A DNA stretch of 64,000 nt from positions 33,319-97,318 of the IMG/VR virus record IMGVR_UViG_3300032893_000017; one strand, given 5' to 3'. Shown piece after piece: positions 16,885 to 25,760 of the stretch (positions within the stretch are counted from its first letter, which is position 1; each line of letters opens with the position of its first letter). The translations under genes and the position numbers were made by a program. The DNA comes from a virus. The notes under the pieces were generated by a model. The model had not been told where the DNA came from and did no database searches. It saw only the letters and a list, made by a program, of their open reading frames with translations.

Positions 16885-17327
16885 TATTCAACTCCTTGAC
16901 TTATTTGTTGGTCTAAAATAGCATCATAATCCAAGTCTCCATTTTTATTTTCTATCTTTCCTGTTTCAATACTTTTAATCTTAAAATTATTTTCTTTCTC
17001 TTCCTTAAATACCTCTACTTGTTCTTTTGGTCTTTGTATTACAGGAATCTCTCCACCTAAGGAACTTCCAATAATTGTTATATTCTTACCTGCATGTATC
17101 TTTAATAATCCAAATAGTTCTTTTTCCAAATTACTAAATTCTTCTCTACATGCCTGCTTTTCTTTTTCTTTATATACTTTATAGATATTCATTATTCTTT
17201 CTGTTCTGTCAAACTTGTTTATTCTTTTTAATATCTCATAAAGTTCTTTTTCTTGTTTATTTTTTAAATCAAAACTAAGAAATACTTTTCTTCTAATTAT
17301 TTTTTTCTTTTCCAATTTTTTATCCAA
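16884..17327 (-). CDS. ParR-like DNA-binding adaptor candidate
   Basis: 147 residues. The N-terminus (RRKVFLSFDLKNKQEKELYE, then LKRINKFDRTERIMNIYKVY) fits a ribbon-helix-helix followed by helices, the pattern of ParR-type adaptors. A disordered acidic tail ends in DYDAILDQQI, which could contact the actin-like filament. It is the second gene after the actin-like ATPase, matching parMR order with one extra gene between. I infer that it binds a centromere and links it to the filament. No centromere repeats were recognised nearby, so the call is tentative. Confidence 0.55.
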   Translation of the reverse strand: MDKKLEKKKIIRRKVFLSFDLKNKQEKELYEILKRINKFDRTERIMNIYKVYKEKEKQACREEFSNLEKELFGLLKIHAGKNITIIGSSLGGEIPVIQRPKEQVEVFKEEKENNFKIKSIETGKIENKNGDLDYDAILDQQISQGVE

Positions 17328-17613
17328 AATATTTCTTAATATTTAATAATTTATTTTTTAGAGTAACTACTTTTAATTCTAATTGATCTCCGGAATCTTT
17401 ATACACTTCTTTCAATATCATTTCACTTTTATTTTTAGCATCTAATATCTCTGTATCTGACATCTTTTTCATCTCTTCTGGACTTTTATAAAATGCTCCT
17501 AACATCATTCCAGTTATAGATAGCATTCTAAACTTTCTAGCTGATTCAATACCTTCCAAACCTTCCATCAACAAATCAAAATCTTCTTTAGTAAAATTTA
17601 AATCACCTGCCAT
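17320..17613 (-). CDS. Hypothetical protein between ParM- and ParR-like genes, 97 aa
   Basis: I start at the ATG at 17613, which has AAGGACT upstream and touches the ParM stop. Helical protein (NFTKEDFDLLMEGLEGI, EILDAKNKSEMILKEVY) without a known motif. Its position suggests an accessory role in segregation. Confidence 0.55.
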   Translation of the reverse strand: MAGDLNFTKEDFDLLMEGLEGIESARKFRMLSITGMMLGAFYKSPEEMKKMSDTEILDAKNKSEMILKEVYKDSGDQLELKVVTLKNKLLNIKKYFG

Positions 17614-17614
17614 A

Positions 17615-18664
17615 TTAAAGTCCTTTTTTATTCCATACAAACTTTCTCATAAGCAATTTTATTATTCCTCTAGCATTACTAAAAACTGGATCCTCAATTA
17701 CTTCTAGAGTAGAAAAAAGCTTTTTCATTGTTTCTCCAAACAAATAAGTTCCACCACCTGTATACAAAATCTTATCAGGAGTATAATCTCCAAAATCTTC
17801 CATTATCTTATTTTTCAAATTCTCTAATATCTTTACCAAGGCATCTTGAACAAGATAACTTAAATCTATATTCACTCCATTCTTATTTATTGATTTATTG
17901 TGCTGGATTATATCTTCTATCTCTAAAGTTGTTTTTTTTATATTGTATTGTCTATATAATTGCTCTTTAACATATTTATAGAATTTTTCTGTTCCTACTT
18001 CATAAGCATAGTTCTTAAGAATTCCTAATTGATTTATCAATAATGTATTTGTTGTCTTTCTCCCTGTTCCAACAATTAAGTATTGCAATTTTACTTTCTC
18101 TTTAATGATATCAAACTTATTGTCTATACAGCTATCCATTAGTGATACCCACTCTTGGTACCATATACCTACTTTTACTATTTCAAATTTCTTTGTTGAA
18201 ACTATTTTTCCAGCAGTATTATAAAAATCAACTGTCCATTTCTTTTTAAGTATATTTCTTATTTCTTCTTCTTTATGTATATTATCTGCTGTTAGATCTA
18301 ACCCTACTATTATTTCTTCATTCTCGTCTTTAACAAATCTAGCAACAGAAATTAAAGTATAATTTATACTATGCTCCAGATATACTTCATCTACAGTAGC
18401 ATATTGAATTTCTTCTGGAGGAAATAATTTATCACAACTTTCTCCATAAGCAATTGGTCTTCCTTTATTTATTGCTGCTATTATATCATCGTCTTTTATC
18501 CAATTTAATGTTGGTGAATATTTTAAGTATCTAAAATCCACATTTGCATATTTAGCATCAAATCTTTTTCTTTCTAATTTATCATTCAAATTTTTGCTCT
18601 TACAATTCTCATTATAATAAATAGATTTTATTCCATCTCGACCACAGTCTACAGCAATTAACAT
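17615..18664 (-). CDS. Actin-like ATPase, ParM/Alp type
   Basis: 349 residues, the usual ParM size. Phosphate-1 motif is visible at the N-terminus (LIAVDCGRDGIKSIYY), a central VGTG turn follows, and the adenosine motif is ILYTGGGTYLFG near residue 310. Family members polymerise with ATP and push apart low-copy plasmids or position phage DNA. It is followed by a small gene and a ParR-like gene. A phage with such a cassette may be maintained as a plasmid, or may use filaments to centre its DNA. ATPase fold is well supported; the exact role is inferred. Confidence 0.8.
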   Translation of the reverse strand: MLIAVDCGRDGIKSIYYNENCKSKNLNDKLERKRFDAKYANVDFRYLKYSPTLNWIKDDDIIAAINKGRPIAYGESCDKLFPPEEIQYATVDEVYLEHSINYTLISVARFVKDENEEIIVGLDLTADNIHKEEEIRNILKKKWTVDFYNTAGKIVSTKKFEIVKVGIWYQEWVSLMDSCIDNKFDIIKEKVKLQYLIVGTGRKTTNTLLINQLGILKNYAYEVGTEKFYKYVKEQLYRQYNIKKTTLEIEDIIQHNKSINKNGVNIDLSYLVQDALVKILENLKNKIMEDFGDYTPDKILYTGGGTYLFGETMKKLFSTLEVIEDPVFSNARGIIKLLMRKFVWNKKGL

Positions 18665-18939
18665 TTTCTTTCTCTCCTTATCTTAACTAACAAATCAATA
18701 TTGTTTCCACAATTATCACATTCAATTTGTTTATCTAATTTATCCTTATCTAGTAAATTTCCTATCTCAGTATAGGATAAATCCAAAATTACTTTATGAT
18801 TTTCTGTTTTCTCAAAAAGTCTACATTCTTTCTGTGTAAGTAAACTACATGCTTTTCCACAAATAGTGCTTTCAATATTTGTGCAAATTCCATTTATTTC
18901 TTTTTCCCATTTACAATCATAGGATTTCATTTTAGCCAT
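18658..18939 (-). CDS. Cysteine-rich protein, 93 aa
   Basis: Ten cysteines, including CTNIESTICGKAC and CDNCG, point to at least two metal-binding sites. It overlaps the actin-like gene by seven bases. No family recognised. Confidence 0.55.
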   Translation of the reverse strand: MAKMKSYDCKWEKEINGICTNIESTICGKACSLLTQKECRLFEKTENHKVILDLSYTEIGNLLDKDKLDKQIECDNCGNNIDLLVKIRRERKC

Positions 18940-18956
18940 TTTATTCTCCTATTTAT

Positions 18957-19391
18957 TTAAAATAAAATCTTTTTTAATTTATCTTCTATCTTCGGAAAAG
19001 TTTTTAATATTAAATCTTTATATTCTTTGCTTGTTTCTTTTAGTTTATTTTTCATAATAAGTTCAACATCATTTTTATATTTTTCTGGAACTTTAAAGCT
19101 GAATGTACAATAAGTAGAATCAAAATCATCATCTATTCTACTTATACAATTTTCTTGATTCTCAATCTCATTTGCTTGACATGCAGGACAATCACATTCT
19201 GCTTTTGCTGCTTCCCAGCATTCTCTATTCCCACCACCCATTCTACTATAAACTTTAATTGTCTTTTCATCTTCACTCACAAAACAATCTCTGAATCTTG
19301 GAAAACTATCAGGGTGATTTTCAAATAATGTAGGATAAATTAAAAATGTAGCTATATTAGCTCCAAAAAGCATATTATACATATTTCCCAT
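18957..19391 (-). CDS. Conserved phage protein of 'DDDFDSTY' type, 144 aa
   Basis: The pattern NMLFGAN, then RFRDCFV, VYSRMGGGNRECW and IDDDFDSTYCTFSF is one I recognise from uncharacterised proteins of many tailed phages; the function is not known to me. CDCPAC adds a possible metal site. It is the first gene after the promoter at 19403-19449. Confidence 0.7.
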   Translation of the reverse strand: MGNMYNMLFGANIATFLIYPTLFENHPDSFPRFRDCFVSEDEKTIKVYSRMGGGNRECWEAAKAECDCPACQANEIENQENCISRIDDDFDSTYCTFSFKVPEKYKNDVELIMKNKLKETSKEYKDLILKTFPKIEDKLKKILF

Positions 19392-19402
19392 TTTTATTCT
19401 CC

Positions 19403-19449
19403 TATTTAATTATATAACCTTTATTAACAATTTGTAACAAGAAATTTTA
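19403..19449 (-). promoter_or_regulatory. Conserved phage promoter, copy A
   Basis: Minus-strand TTGTTACAA (19432-19440) and TATAAT (19409-19414). Taking TTACAA as the -35 hexamer gives a 17-base spacer. The 47 bases from 19403 to 19449 are identical to 48438-48484 in the second copy, and end on the stop codon of the terminase gene. It opens the ParM/small-gene module. Confidence 0.8.
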
Positions 19450-21378
19450 ATTATTATCAAGTCCATGGATATTTTTGTAAACATCCTCCAATAAATCCTC
19501 ATTAAAATTCTTCTCTGTATTATGTATAACTCCAGGGATTCTATCACTTATTGTATTAATCAATTTCTGGAATCCAATAAGGGAATAATTACAAGCATGT
19601 AAATAATGATCTGCTCCTGTCTTTCCTACTATTTCATATATTGCACCTGTAGTTTCATCTTCAAACTTTTCTATAACAATATTGCTTCCATGCTTTATGA
19701 ATTCTTCTATTTCTGGATCTAGTCTGGGTAATTCGAATCTCCTCTCTGCAAATTCTTGCAATACTGTTTTTATTGTTGATAGTCTGCTTACAGTTACTAC
19801 TCTTGCAGCCTCATTCCATTTTGGTATTATCAATTTCATTTTTCTTCTTTGCTTTTCATTCTCTCCTGTATCATAAAAACATCCATAACTCTTTGTTGGA
19901 AACCTTCTAGCTAAATAACTATTTCTATCTATTCCTATTCCATTAGCATCATTTATAATTATCTTAGCATTAAAAAATTCTGCTATCTGTTCCACTCTTT
20001 TTACATGATCTGTTTGGATACCTGGAAACCCATAAAGCTTTAATGAGGAGGAATCTATTCTTTCTATATAAAATATTTTTGCTTTATTCCTGTCTGTAAA
20101 ACTTCTGCACATACAAACAACCCAACTAACAACACCCCAATCCACTCCTATACTAACATTTCTCATTCCACCTATTTTCTGATATTGATTAACAAAAGAT
20201 AAATCTATACATTGTTCAAATATGTCTCTGCTTACTTCTGAATCCTTTGTAACATAAGCAACTCCGACTACCTCATTGAAGAATTGATTTATAAATCTAA
20301 ATGTATGATATTTATAAGTTATCTCTTTCCCTGTTTTCCAGGGAAGCATAAAATATGAAACTCTATAAGAACTTTTTATGGGTATTAAACTTTCTTTTCT
20401 TGCTATCCATCTAGAGGATTTTAAATAATGTTCACTTACTTTATTTATATAAGTCCCACAGTGTTTGCAACCTATATATACTTTATCCAATTTTTTATTG
20501 TAGTTCTCTGTTCCTATATCATTTGGACTACTTATCTCAAAGAAATTAATAAGATTATCTGGAAATGTCATTATTTGTTCTCTTTTACATTTTGGACAAG
20601 TTATATGCCATTCAAATTGACATCCTCTATTAAACATCAAATCAATTCCACTTCCTGGAAACTTTGGAGTAGATATTCTTGTTCTCCTACCCATTTCACT
20701 ATGCGAAGTTGATTCTGAAAATATTTCTTCTATTTGTGGATTCTGTGTTTCATATTCATCAAAAGTTAATTTATCTGAACTAGGTCCTCTTCCTTGATAG
20801 TCTGTCCAGCTAGAATCTATTGTATAAAAACTTCCATTTTTAAATTCCTTAGATCTTAAATTAAAAGGTCTAACTACATTCTCTACAATTTTTGGGCTTT
20901 GTTCTATTGCTGGACTTATTTTTTCTTTTGATATTTGATTTGCTAATCCTGCTGTTGGAAATATATGTCTGATATTTGTAAATGGTCTACTTACACAAAG
21001 ATATATATTTTCATTTATCTCGGATTCTGTAAATTCGCTCTGTCTGCATTTTATACACGTCTTCTCTTTTGCAACATCATTTATATATTGTCTCAAATAA
21101 ACTCTTGGAGCTTTTTTTAATTTTTCGTCTTTCTCTCCAAGCATCATTGCTACTTGAGCATCTTCATAACTAAATGGTCTTCCTTGTATTATTCTATTTT
21201 CACTTATCCATTTTTGAACATCGCTTATTCCCTTTTTAAAATTAAGATAAAAAGAAATTTGCTTTCTCATGCTATCAAAGATTTCGTATTCAGCTTCTTT
21301 TGTTTTATTTTCATATTCTAAAAGTCCCTGAATATCTGAAATTACTTTAGATACTTGATTCTTAGATATTTCTTTCAT
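19447..21378 (-). CDS. terL: Terminase large subunit
   Basis: 643 residues, in the size range of GpA-type large terminases. The ATPase half includes the TWTDYQGRGPSSD-type segment and a coupling-like FSESTSHSEMGRRTRISTPK stretch, followed by a zinc-ribbon (CPKCKREQ and CKHCG) typical of GpA-like enzymes. The nuclease half shows acidic sites in SIGVDWGVVSW, IINDANGIG and DHYLHACNY. It pumps DNA into the prohead through the portal and cuts concatemers. The start overlaps the upstream gene as ATGA; that gene is the small-subunit candidate. Confidence 0.85.
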   Translation of the reverse strand: MKEISKNQVSKVISDIQGLLEYENKTKEAEYEIFDSMRKQISFYLNFKKGISDVQKWISENRIIQGRPFSYEDAQVAMMLGEKDEKLKKAPRVYLRQYINDVAKEKTCIKCRQSEFTESEINENIYLCVSRPFTNIRHIFPTAGLANQISKEKISPAIEQSPKIVENVVRPFNLRSKEFKNGSFYTIDSSWTDYQGRGPSSDKLTFDEYETQNPQIEEIFSESTSHSEMGRRTRISTPKFPGSGIDLMFNRGCQFEWHITCPKCKREQIMTFPDNLINFFEISSPNDIGTENYNKKLDKVYIGCKHCGTYINKVSEHYLKSSRWIARKESLIPIKSSYRVSYFMLPWKTGKEITYKYHTFRFINQFFNEVVGVAYVTKDSEVSRDIFEQCIDLSFVNQYQKIGGMRNVSIGVDWGVVSWVVCMCRSFTDRNKAKIFYIERIDSSSLKLYGFPGIQTDHVKRVEQIAEFFNAKIIINDANGIGIDRNSYLARRFPTKSYGCFYDTGENEKQRRKMKLIIPKWNEAARVVTVSRLSTIKTVLQEFAERRFELPRLDPEIEEFIKHGSNIVIEKFEDETTGAIYEIVGKTGADHYLHACNYSLIGFQKLINTISDRIPGVIHNTEKNFNEDLLEDVYKNIHGLDNN

Positions 21379-22085
21379 TTTCTCTCGTCGTGTTCTTTTT
21401 TTGTCTCTAATATAATTAGCTGAAGATCATCAGCAATTTGCTGTAATAACACATCATCTTTAATTCTTTTAATTAAAACATTTTTAAACTTTAAAAACAT
21501 TGTTTCAACTGCATCTCTTGAAAATACTACTTTAGGTGAATAAACTATATCATGGTGAGTTTTTTTCAACTGCATTAAACAAGATAATATTCCATCTCTT
21601 CCTACTAACAGCCATGGTTTCTTTTTTATTTCTCTATCTGAATAATTCTCAAGAACATATCTAAAATATGCTAGTATTACTTTTATTTCATCTTCTAAAG
21701 TTTCTAACTTCTCTCTAGGAAGTTGCTCCATTTGTTCTATTTCGTTTTTAAATAATTTTAAATTCTCTTTTCTTAGAATTCCAAATTGTTGATATAATTG
21801 AATCTCTTTTTCAACTTTTTTTTGAGGAGTATGTTTACCAAAATGTTTACCACAAAATAATTTACCTCTTATTGCTTCTTTTGAACATTGCTGATTTTTT
21901 TCTCCTACTTTTAAAATTGCCTGACATCTTATCCCTATACCTTTTTTATTAGATAATAATTTTTCCCATTTCATATTCTGCAATCTATAGATTATTTGTT
22001 CTTTAGATTGTTTATTATTCTCTAGTAGTTCATCAAATTCTTTTTCTTTTTGTTGAATCTTTTTTTTATTGTTTTTATCTGTCAT
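21375..22085 (-). CDS. Possible terminase small subunit with zinc motif
   Basis: 236 residues, directly upstream of terL. N-terminal coiled coil, then a GIRCQAILKVGEKNQQCSKEA and FCGKHFGKH zinc knuckle, then a helical C-terminus. The CxxI…C…FCxxH pattern is common in phage DNA-packaging and HNH-neighbour proteins. Position is the main evidence for a TerS role. Confidence 0.5.
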   Translation of the reverse strand: MTDKNNKKKIQQKEKEFDELLENNKQSKEQIIYRLQNMKWEKLLSNKKGIGIRCQAILKVGEKNQQCSKEAIRGKLFCGKHFGKHTPQKKVEKEIQLYQQFGILRKENLKLFKNEIEQMEQLPREKLETLEDEIKVILAYFRYVLENYSDREIKKKPWLLVGRDGILSCLMQLKKTHHDIVYSPKVVFSRDAVETMFLKFKNVLIKRIKDDVLLQQIADDLQLIILETKKEHDERK

Positions 22086-22354
22086 TTCTCTTTTCTTTCT
22101 ATAGTTAATGTATAGAACTCTCTATTTTCAATTTTATCTACATTGTTATATATCGTTTTATAACATTTTTTATCATCACTTGAATTTTGTATAAAATAGA
22201 TATACTTCTTAGCTGAGTTAGTAACAATATCAAACATTTCATTATCAATATAAATATGTCCCAAATAAACCCATTTTATTTTTTTACTGGATTCCAATGT
22301 AGGTTTCTCAGAAGATTGTATTTTAATAAATATATTATTTCTATTTATTTTCAT
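22082..22354 (-). CDS. Hypothetical protein, 90 aa (paralogue of the gene at 11.9 kb)
   Basis: Started at ATG 22354, which gives an ATGA overlap with the previous gene. Shares the IKW-x2-L-x2-I-x-ID core and TNSAKKYIYF strand with the protein at 11908-12225 but lacks its CYKCG pair. Function unknown. Confidence 0.55.
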   Translation of the reverse strand: MKINRNNIFIKIQSSEKPTLESSKKIKWVYLGHIYIDNEMFDIVTNSAKKYIYFIQNSSDDKKCYKTIYNNVDKIENREFYTLTIERKEK

Positions 22355-22617
22355 TTTTTGTTTTCTAACCAAAGAACATAATGAGGGATAAAATCAACAA
22401 TACATTTCAAACCTGCTTTTTCTTGAATGTAAGCATCTTGTCCTGTTTCTTTTTTGTACTGTTCTCTTTTATCCTGACTGTCTTTTGTTATTTTTTCAAA
22501 AATACAATCGGTAACATTACATCCTTTAATTTTATCTTTGCATACATATTCTTCTAGACTTTCATTGTTGTTTATTTTTATCATATTTTTGCATTTTAAT
22601 TTCTTCTTCTCTGTCAT
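22351..22617 (-). CDS. Hypothetical Cys-containing protein, 88 aa
   Basis: CKDKIKGCNVTDCIFEK gives a cluster of three Cys. No family recognised. Four bases separate it from the upstream gene. Confidence 0.5.
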   Translation of the reverse strand: MTEKKKLKCKNMIKINNNESLEEYVCKDKIKGCNVTDCIFEKITKDSQDKREQYKKETGQDAYIQEKAGLKCIVDFIPHYVLWLENKK

Positions 22618-22620
22618 AAT

Positions 22621-23265
22621 TTACTCCTTTATTAATAAATTAAAATATGGTAACTTCTCAATATATTCACAAAATTGTGACCAATAGAACATTTTATGAT
22701 TTTTCCTTGTATTATAAATATTTCTTAATACCTCATAATTTGCTGTCCAATGAGATTCTAAAAGATAACCAGATGGAAGATTAGCATCTATAAGTTCAAA
22801 TAAAACTTTTATATCTCCAGCTTCATTTGGTAACTTATTATATTTTCTAATAAGCTCGTTTAGTTTATTCAACATTTCAGGCAATATATTTCTTTCAAAA
22901 TCATCCTGAGTAACCTCGCCTTTAGTTAGACAGTGCATAGTAGACTCAGAATTTCTAACTGTTCCTATTTTAAAAGTATCCATTTGAGCCCAAAACTTAA
23001 TAGATCCTTTAATATCCATTGAAACTAAAATCTGTCTAAGAAACTTTCTCTCTGCTGAAGTCTTCAATAATTTTTTAATAAGCTTTTCATCTTCTTCGCC
23101 TATTTCACAATGATTAAAAGATTCCCATAATATAGGTTCAGTTGCTATTTGACTAGAATAATATTTGGATTGAATACTATCACTTTTATCTTTTGATTTA
23201 AAACTATTCCTTATTCCCAGAATTGCTGGATACATATTATAGATAGCTATATTTTTTACCTGCAT
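22621..23265 (-). CDS. Conserved phage protein, possibly ThyX-related, 214 aa
   Basis: The C-terminal block (LLESHWTANYEVLRNIYNTR, then KNHKMFYWSQFCEYIEKLPYF) belongs to a family I recall from phages of low-GC bacteria, sometimes loosely likened to flavin-dependent thymidylate synthases. The classical RHRxxS motif of ThyX is not seen, so enzymatic function is doubtful. Starts after GGAGGAAAT. Confidence 0.5.
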   Translation of the reverse strand: MQVKNIAIYNMYPAILGIRNSFKSKDKSDSIQSKYYSSQIATEPILWESFNHCEIGEEDEKLIKKLLKTSAERKFLRQILVSMDIKGSIKFWAQMDTFKIGTVRNSESTMHCLTKGEVTQDDFERNILPEMLNKLNELIRKYNKLPNEAGDIKVLFELIDANLPSGYLLESHWTANYEVLRNIYNTRKNHKMFYWSQFCEYIEKLPYFNLLIKE

Positions 23266-23636
23266 ATTTCCTCCTGTATTTCCACGTTATGTTCTTCCTG
23301 TTCTGCAGCTTTAAAATGTTTCTTGGGATGTTCTCCTTTCATAAATTCTAACAACATTAAATTAGCTACATCTACTAGATATTCTGTATTTCCTGTAAAT
23401 AAGTATTCTTGTAATTTACTTTTTGCATATTTCACATAATTATATTTCTTTGCTTTTCCATATCTAAAAAATCCCATTATCATTCTATTTTTCATAAGAG
23501 TTTCAAATTCAACAGACCAATTTTCTTTTAATATTTCTTTTAAAGATAAAGCTTTTAAATTATTTAATATTGATAATTCATTTTCTTTCATACTACATTT
23601 CCACTTCCATAAATTCTTATAAAATTCTCTTATCAT
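23256..23636 (-). CDS. Hypothetical helical protein, 126 aa
   Basis: Helical, basic protein (FRYGKAKKYNYVKYAKSKLQ; YLVDVANLMLLEFMKGEHPK). The last segment resembles small phage proteins of 'hypothetical, helix-rich' type. No motif recognised. Overlaps both neighbours. Confidence 0.55.
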   Translation of the reverse strand: MIREFYKNLWKWKCSMKENELSILNNLKALSLKEILKENWSVEFETLMKNRMIMGFFRYGKAKKYNYVKYAKSKLQEYLFTGNTEYLVDVANLMLLEFMKGEHPKKHFKAAEQEEHNVEIQEEICR

Positions 23637-23764
23637 TTGCTTCTTTTAAATGTTGCTATAATAGGATTTTTCATCCATTCATTTATTCTTTTATGAAAAG
23701 CATTTAAAGATTGAAATATTTCTATCCATTCTTTGTCTGTTTTAATGTTTTTCTTCTTCTTCAT
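23633..23764 (-). CDS. Small basic protein, 43 aa
   Basis: ATG 23764 lies inside the end of the preceding gene, and the stop overlaps the next start (ATGA). One predicted helix around DKEWIEIFQSLNAFHKRINEW. No function recognised. Confidence 0.5.
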   Translation of the reverse strand: MKKKKNIKTDKEWIEIFQSLNAFHKRINEWMKNPIIATFKRSK

Positions 23765-24260
23765 ATTTTATAAACCCACAGTTTCTCATAATTCTTTCTT
23801 CATGCTCATCTAATAAAGGAAGATTATCTACTAAACAATAATATATATCTATATCTACTTGTTCGTTTAAGAGTTTATTATATTCTTGTTGTTTTGTATC
23901 CCATTCTTCTTGAGTGGATACTATTCTAGTATCATTGATTTCTATTTTCTCTTCCTTTGCTTCTCCTACTGGAACAGCTTCTTCTTTTGATTCTGGCTTT
24001 TCGTCTTTCGGAATTTCTTTTACTTCTGTATCTTTTAATGTTGGATCTGCTAATTTATGAGTCTGTAACCAAAGACATAATTCTACAAAAGATTTATTGG
24101 CTCTTATTGCTCTAATTAAAACTTCCCTTGTTCTGTCTTTTGCATAAAAGAATTTTGAACTACATTTCCCCCAAGCAGGCATTCCTTTAGCGTGTGCTTC
24201 TGCTTCCCTTCTGTCAAAAACTTCTAGCAATAAAGTAATAGATAAAAAATTCAATTTCAT
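23742..24260 (-). CDS. Hypothetical acidic protein, 172 aa
   Basis: An N-terminal helical part (LLLEVFDRREAEAHAKGMPA), a Pro/Glu-rich linker of about residues 75-105, and an acidic C-terminus. No domain recognised. Confidence 0.55.
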   Translation of the reverse strand: MKLNFLSITLLLEVFDRREAEAHAKGMPAWGKCSSKFFYAKDRTREVLIRAIRANKSFVELCLWLQTHKLADPTLKDTEVKEIPKDEKPESKEEAVPVGEAKEEKIEINDTRIVSTQEEWDTKQQEYNKLLNEQVDIDIYYCLVDNLPLLDEHEERIMRNCGFIKYEEEEKH

Positions 24261-24278
24261 TTAAAACTCCTTATATAA

Positions 24279-24719
24279 TTATTTTTGTAATTCATTAAAT
24301 ATATTTTTCTCTTTTACTAATTCAAATGTTTCTGGTTGCCATTTTTTCTTTCTTCCACATTTCAAAGATTCCTTAATTAAATCATATCCTGAGTGTCCTT
24401 TAAATTTTATTTCTTCTTCTCTATTTATTTTATAAAACTCATGAGGATCCTTAATATTTATTGAAACAGCATACAATTCAAACTCGTCTATAATCCTTAC
24501 ATTCTTTTCTTTATGAAACTTTTTGATTATTCCTATACATTCCATTTTTATTTTATCTTTTAATTTTTTATTATAATAATCTCTTATCTGCTCTCTTATG
24601 AACCTATCAAAAATCATTTCTTGCTTTGTTTTGCATTCTTTATACAGTTCAAAAATAGCTTTAATAAAAAGAGATACAAAAATAACTACTAACATAAAAA
24701 TCAAAAAATTATTTAACAT
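24279..24719 (-). CDS. Membrane-anchored hypothetical protein, 146 aa
   Basis: One N-terminal membrane span (FLIFMLVVIFVSLFIKAIF) followed by a charged cytoplasmic-type domain. No motif recognised. Confidence 0.55.
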   Translation of the reverse strand: MLNNFLIFMLVVIFVSLFIKAIFELYKECKTKQEMIFDRFIREQIRDYYNKKLKDKIKMECIGIIKKFHKEKNVRIIDEFELYAVSINIKDPHEFYKINREEEIKFKGHSGYDLIKESLKCGRKKKWQPETFELVKEKNIFNELQK

Positions 24720-24731
24720 AATCTTATTTCC

Positions 24732-25139
24732 TTATACAAATTCTGGATTTTCATAAATATCTCCTATAATCTCTATTATTTCATTTTCAAAATTCCCAAA
24801 AGCTAATCCATTTCTATAATCCTCACCAATTGTAATATAACAAGCCATATTTTCATCATAAGATATATATCCTGTCATAATATAATCCAATTTATTTTTA
24901 CAAGTTTCACATTTACAATTTGGTTTATTATATCTTTTTATAATATCACCCTCATAAATCTCTTTCCCATTTTTATCTTTTAATCCGGTATATTGCATAA
25001 GTTCAAAATTTTCTTTTTTTAAATCATCATATTCATCCAAATCTAAAATATATAACCTTAATATTCTTAATAATTGAATATCAGAATACCACATAAATTT
25101 ATCTATTTTATTCCAAGCACGAAATTTAATTTCTCTCAT
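24732..25139 (-). CDS. YopX family protein
   Basis: 135 residues starting MREIKFRAWNK, followed by LMQYTGLKDKNGKEIYEGDI and IIEIIGDIYENPE, the hallmark pattern of the YopX family found in many phages and prophages. A Cys pair insertion (CKCETCKN) is present. The biological function of YopX is not established. Confidence 0.85.
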   Translation of the reverse strand: MREIKFRAWNKIDKFMWYSDIQLLRILRLYILDLDEYDDLKKENFELMQYTGLKDKNGKEIYEGDIIKRYNKPNCKCETCKNKLDYIMTGYISYDENMACYITIGEDYRNGLAFGNFENEIIEIIGDIYENPEFV

Positions 25140-25288
25140 ACCTCTTCCTTCTCAATAAAATCTATACATCCATATTCTTCATAAATACATGGACTTAAAA
25201 ATAATCTCCATCTCCATTTGCCCTTTATATGTCTTTGACATCTTTTGCAACGTTTACTTTTTTTACCATGACAATAAAATATTATCAT
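25136..25288 (-). CDS. 50-aa Cys-rich basic protein
   Basis: ATG 25288; stop overlaps the YopX start (ATGA). The first half is strongly basic with four Cys or His (CHGKKSKRCKRCQRHIKGK), consistent with a zinc-stabilised nucleic-acid-binding peptide. Function unknown. Confidence 0.55.
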   Translation of the reverse strand: MIIFYCHGKKSKRCKRCQRHIKGKWRWRLFLSPCIYEEYGCIDFIEKEEV

Positions 25289-25300
25289 TTTAATCACCTT

Positions 25301-25525
25301 TTATTTTTTAATATAAGCTAGCATTTCATTAATATTCTTTCTAAGAGTATTGTATATATGCCGGTTAAAAAGCCTCTCATTTATATCAATAAAATTAACA
25401 CAGAATCTTTCCATCTTTCCTTTATGATCACATTCTACTTGAAATTCTGATTTCTTTGAATCTTGTATTGGAACAATCTTTAATGCTGGAAAATCTTTTC
25501 TTAGTCTTTCTATATATACATTCAT
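25301..25525 (-). CDS. Hypothetical protein, 74 aa
   Basis: Small alpha/beta protein (NVYIERLRKDFPALKIVPIQ; FQVECDHKGKMERFCVNF). No motif recognised. It abuts the upstream gene. Confidence 0.5.
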   Translation of the reverse strand: MNVYIERLRKDFPALKIVPIQDSKKSEFQVECDHKGKMERFCVNFIDINERLFNRHIYNTLRKNINEMLAYIKK

Positions 25526-25526
25526 A

Positions 25527-25760
25527 TTATTTTCCTAACAAATCATTCATCTTCTGCTCTAAATTCTCCGTTACCCTGGAGGTTCCTATAATTTGTTCAT
25601 CATATTTAATTTTGCATTTCAAATGAACAAATCCAGTAGGTAGATTTTTTGCTTCTATTGGAATATTTTGTTTTTCAACCTTATTTCCTTCTTTATCTAT
25701 TATAGTATAGATATCTGTAGGTAAAATGGGTTTCCAACAAACTGAACATTTATGATACAT
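25527..25760 (-). CDS. Zinc-binding protein, 77 aa
   Basis: Started at ATG 25760, preceded by a GGAAAGAAGA site, instead of an upstream TTG. CSVCWKPILPTDIYTII followed by HLKC gives a four-ligand zinc site. Overlaps the acidic gene upstream. Function unknown. Confidence 0.55.
   Translation of the reverse strand: MYHKCSVCWKPILPTDIYTIIDKEGNKVEKQNIPIEAKNLPTGFVHLKCKIKYDEQIIGTSRVTENLEQKMNDLLGK

Noticed and set aside
16700-18960. parC centromere repeats near the ParM/ParR-like genes
   Set aside because: I looked for direct or inverted repeat arrays around the cassette and found none convincing.
22621-23265. Flavin-dependent thymidylate synthase (ThyX)
   Set aside because: The RHRxxS motif is missing; similarity is restricted to a C-terminal phage-specific block.
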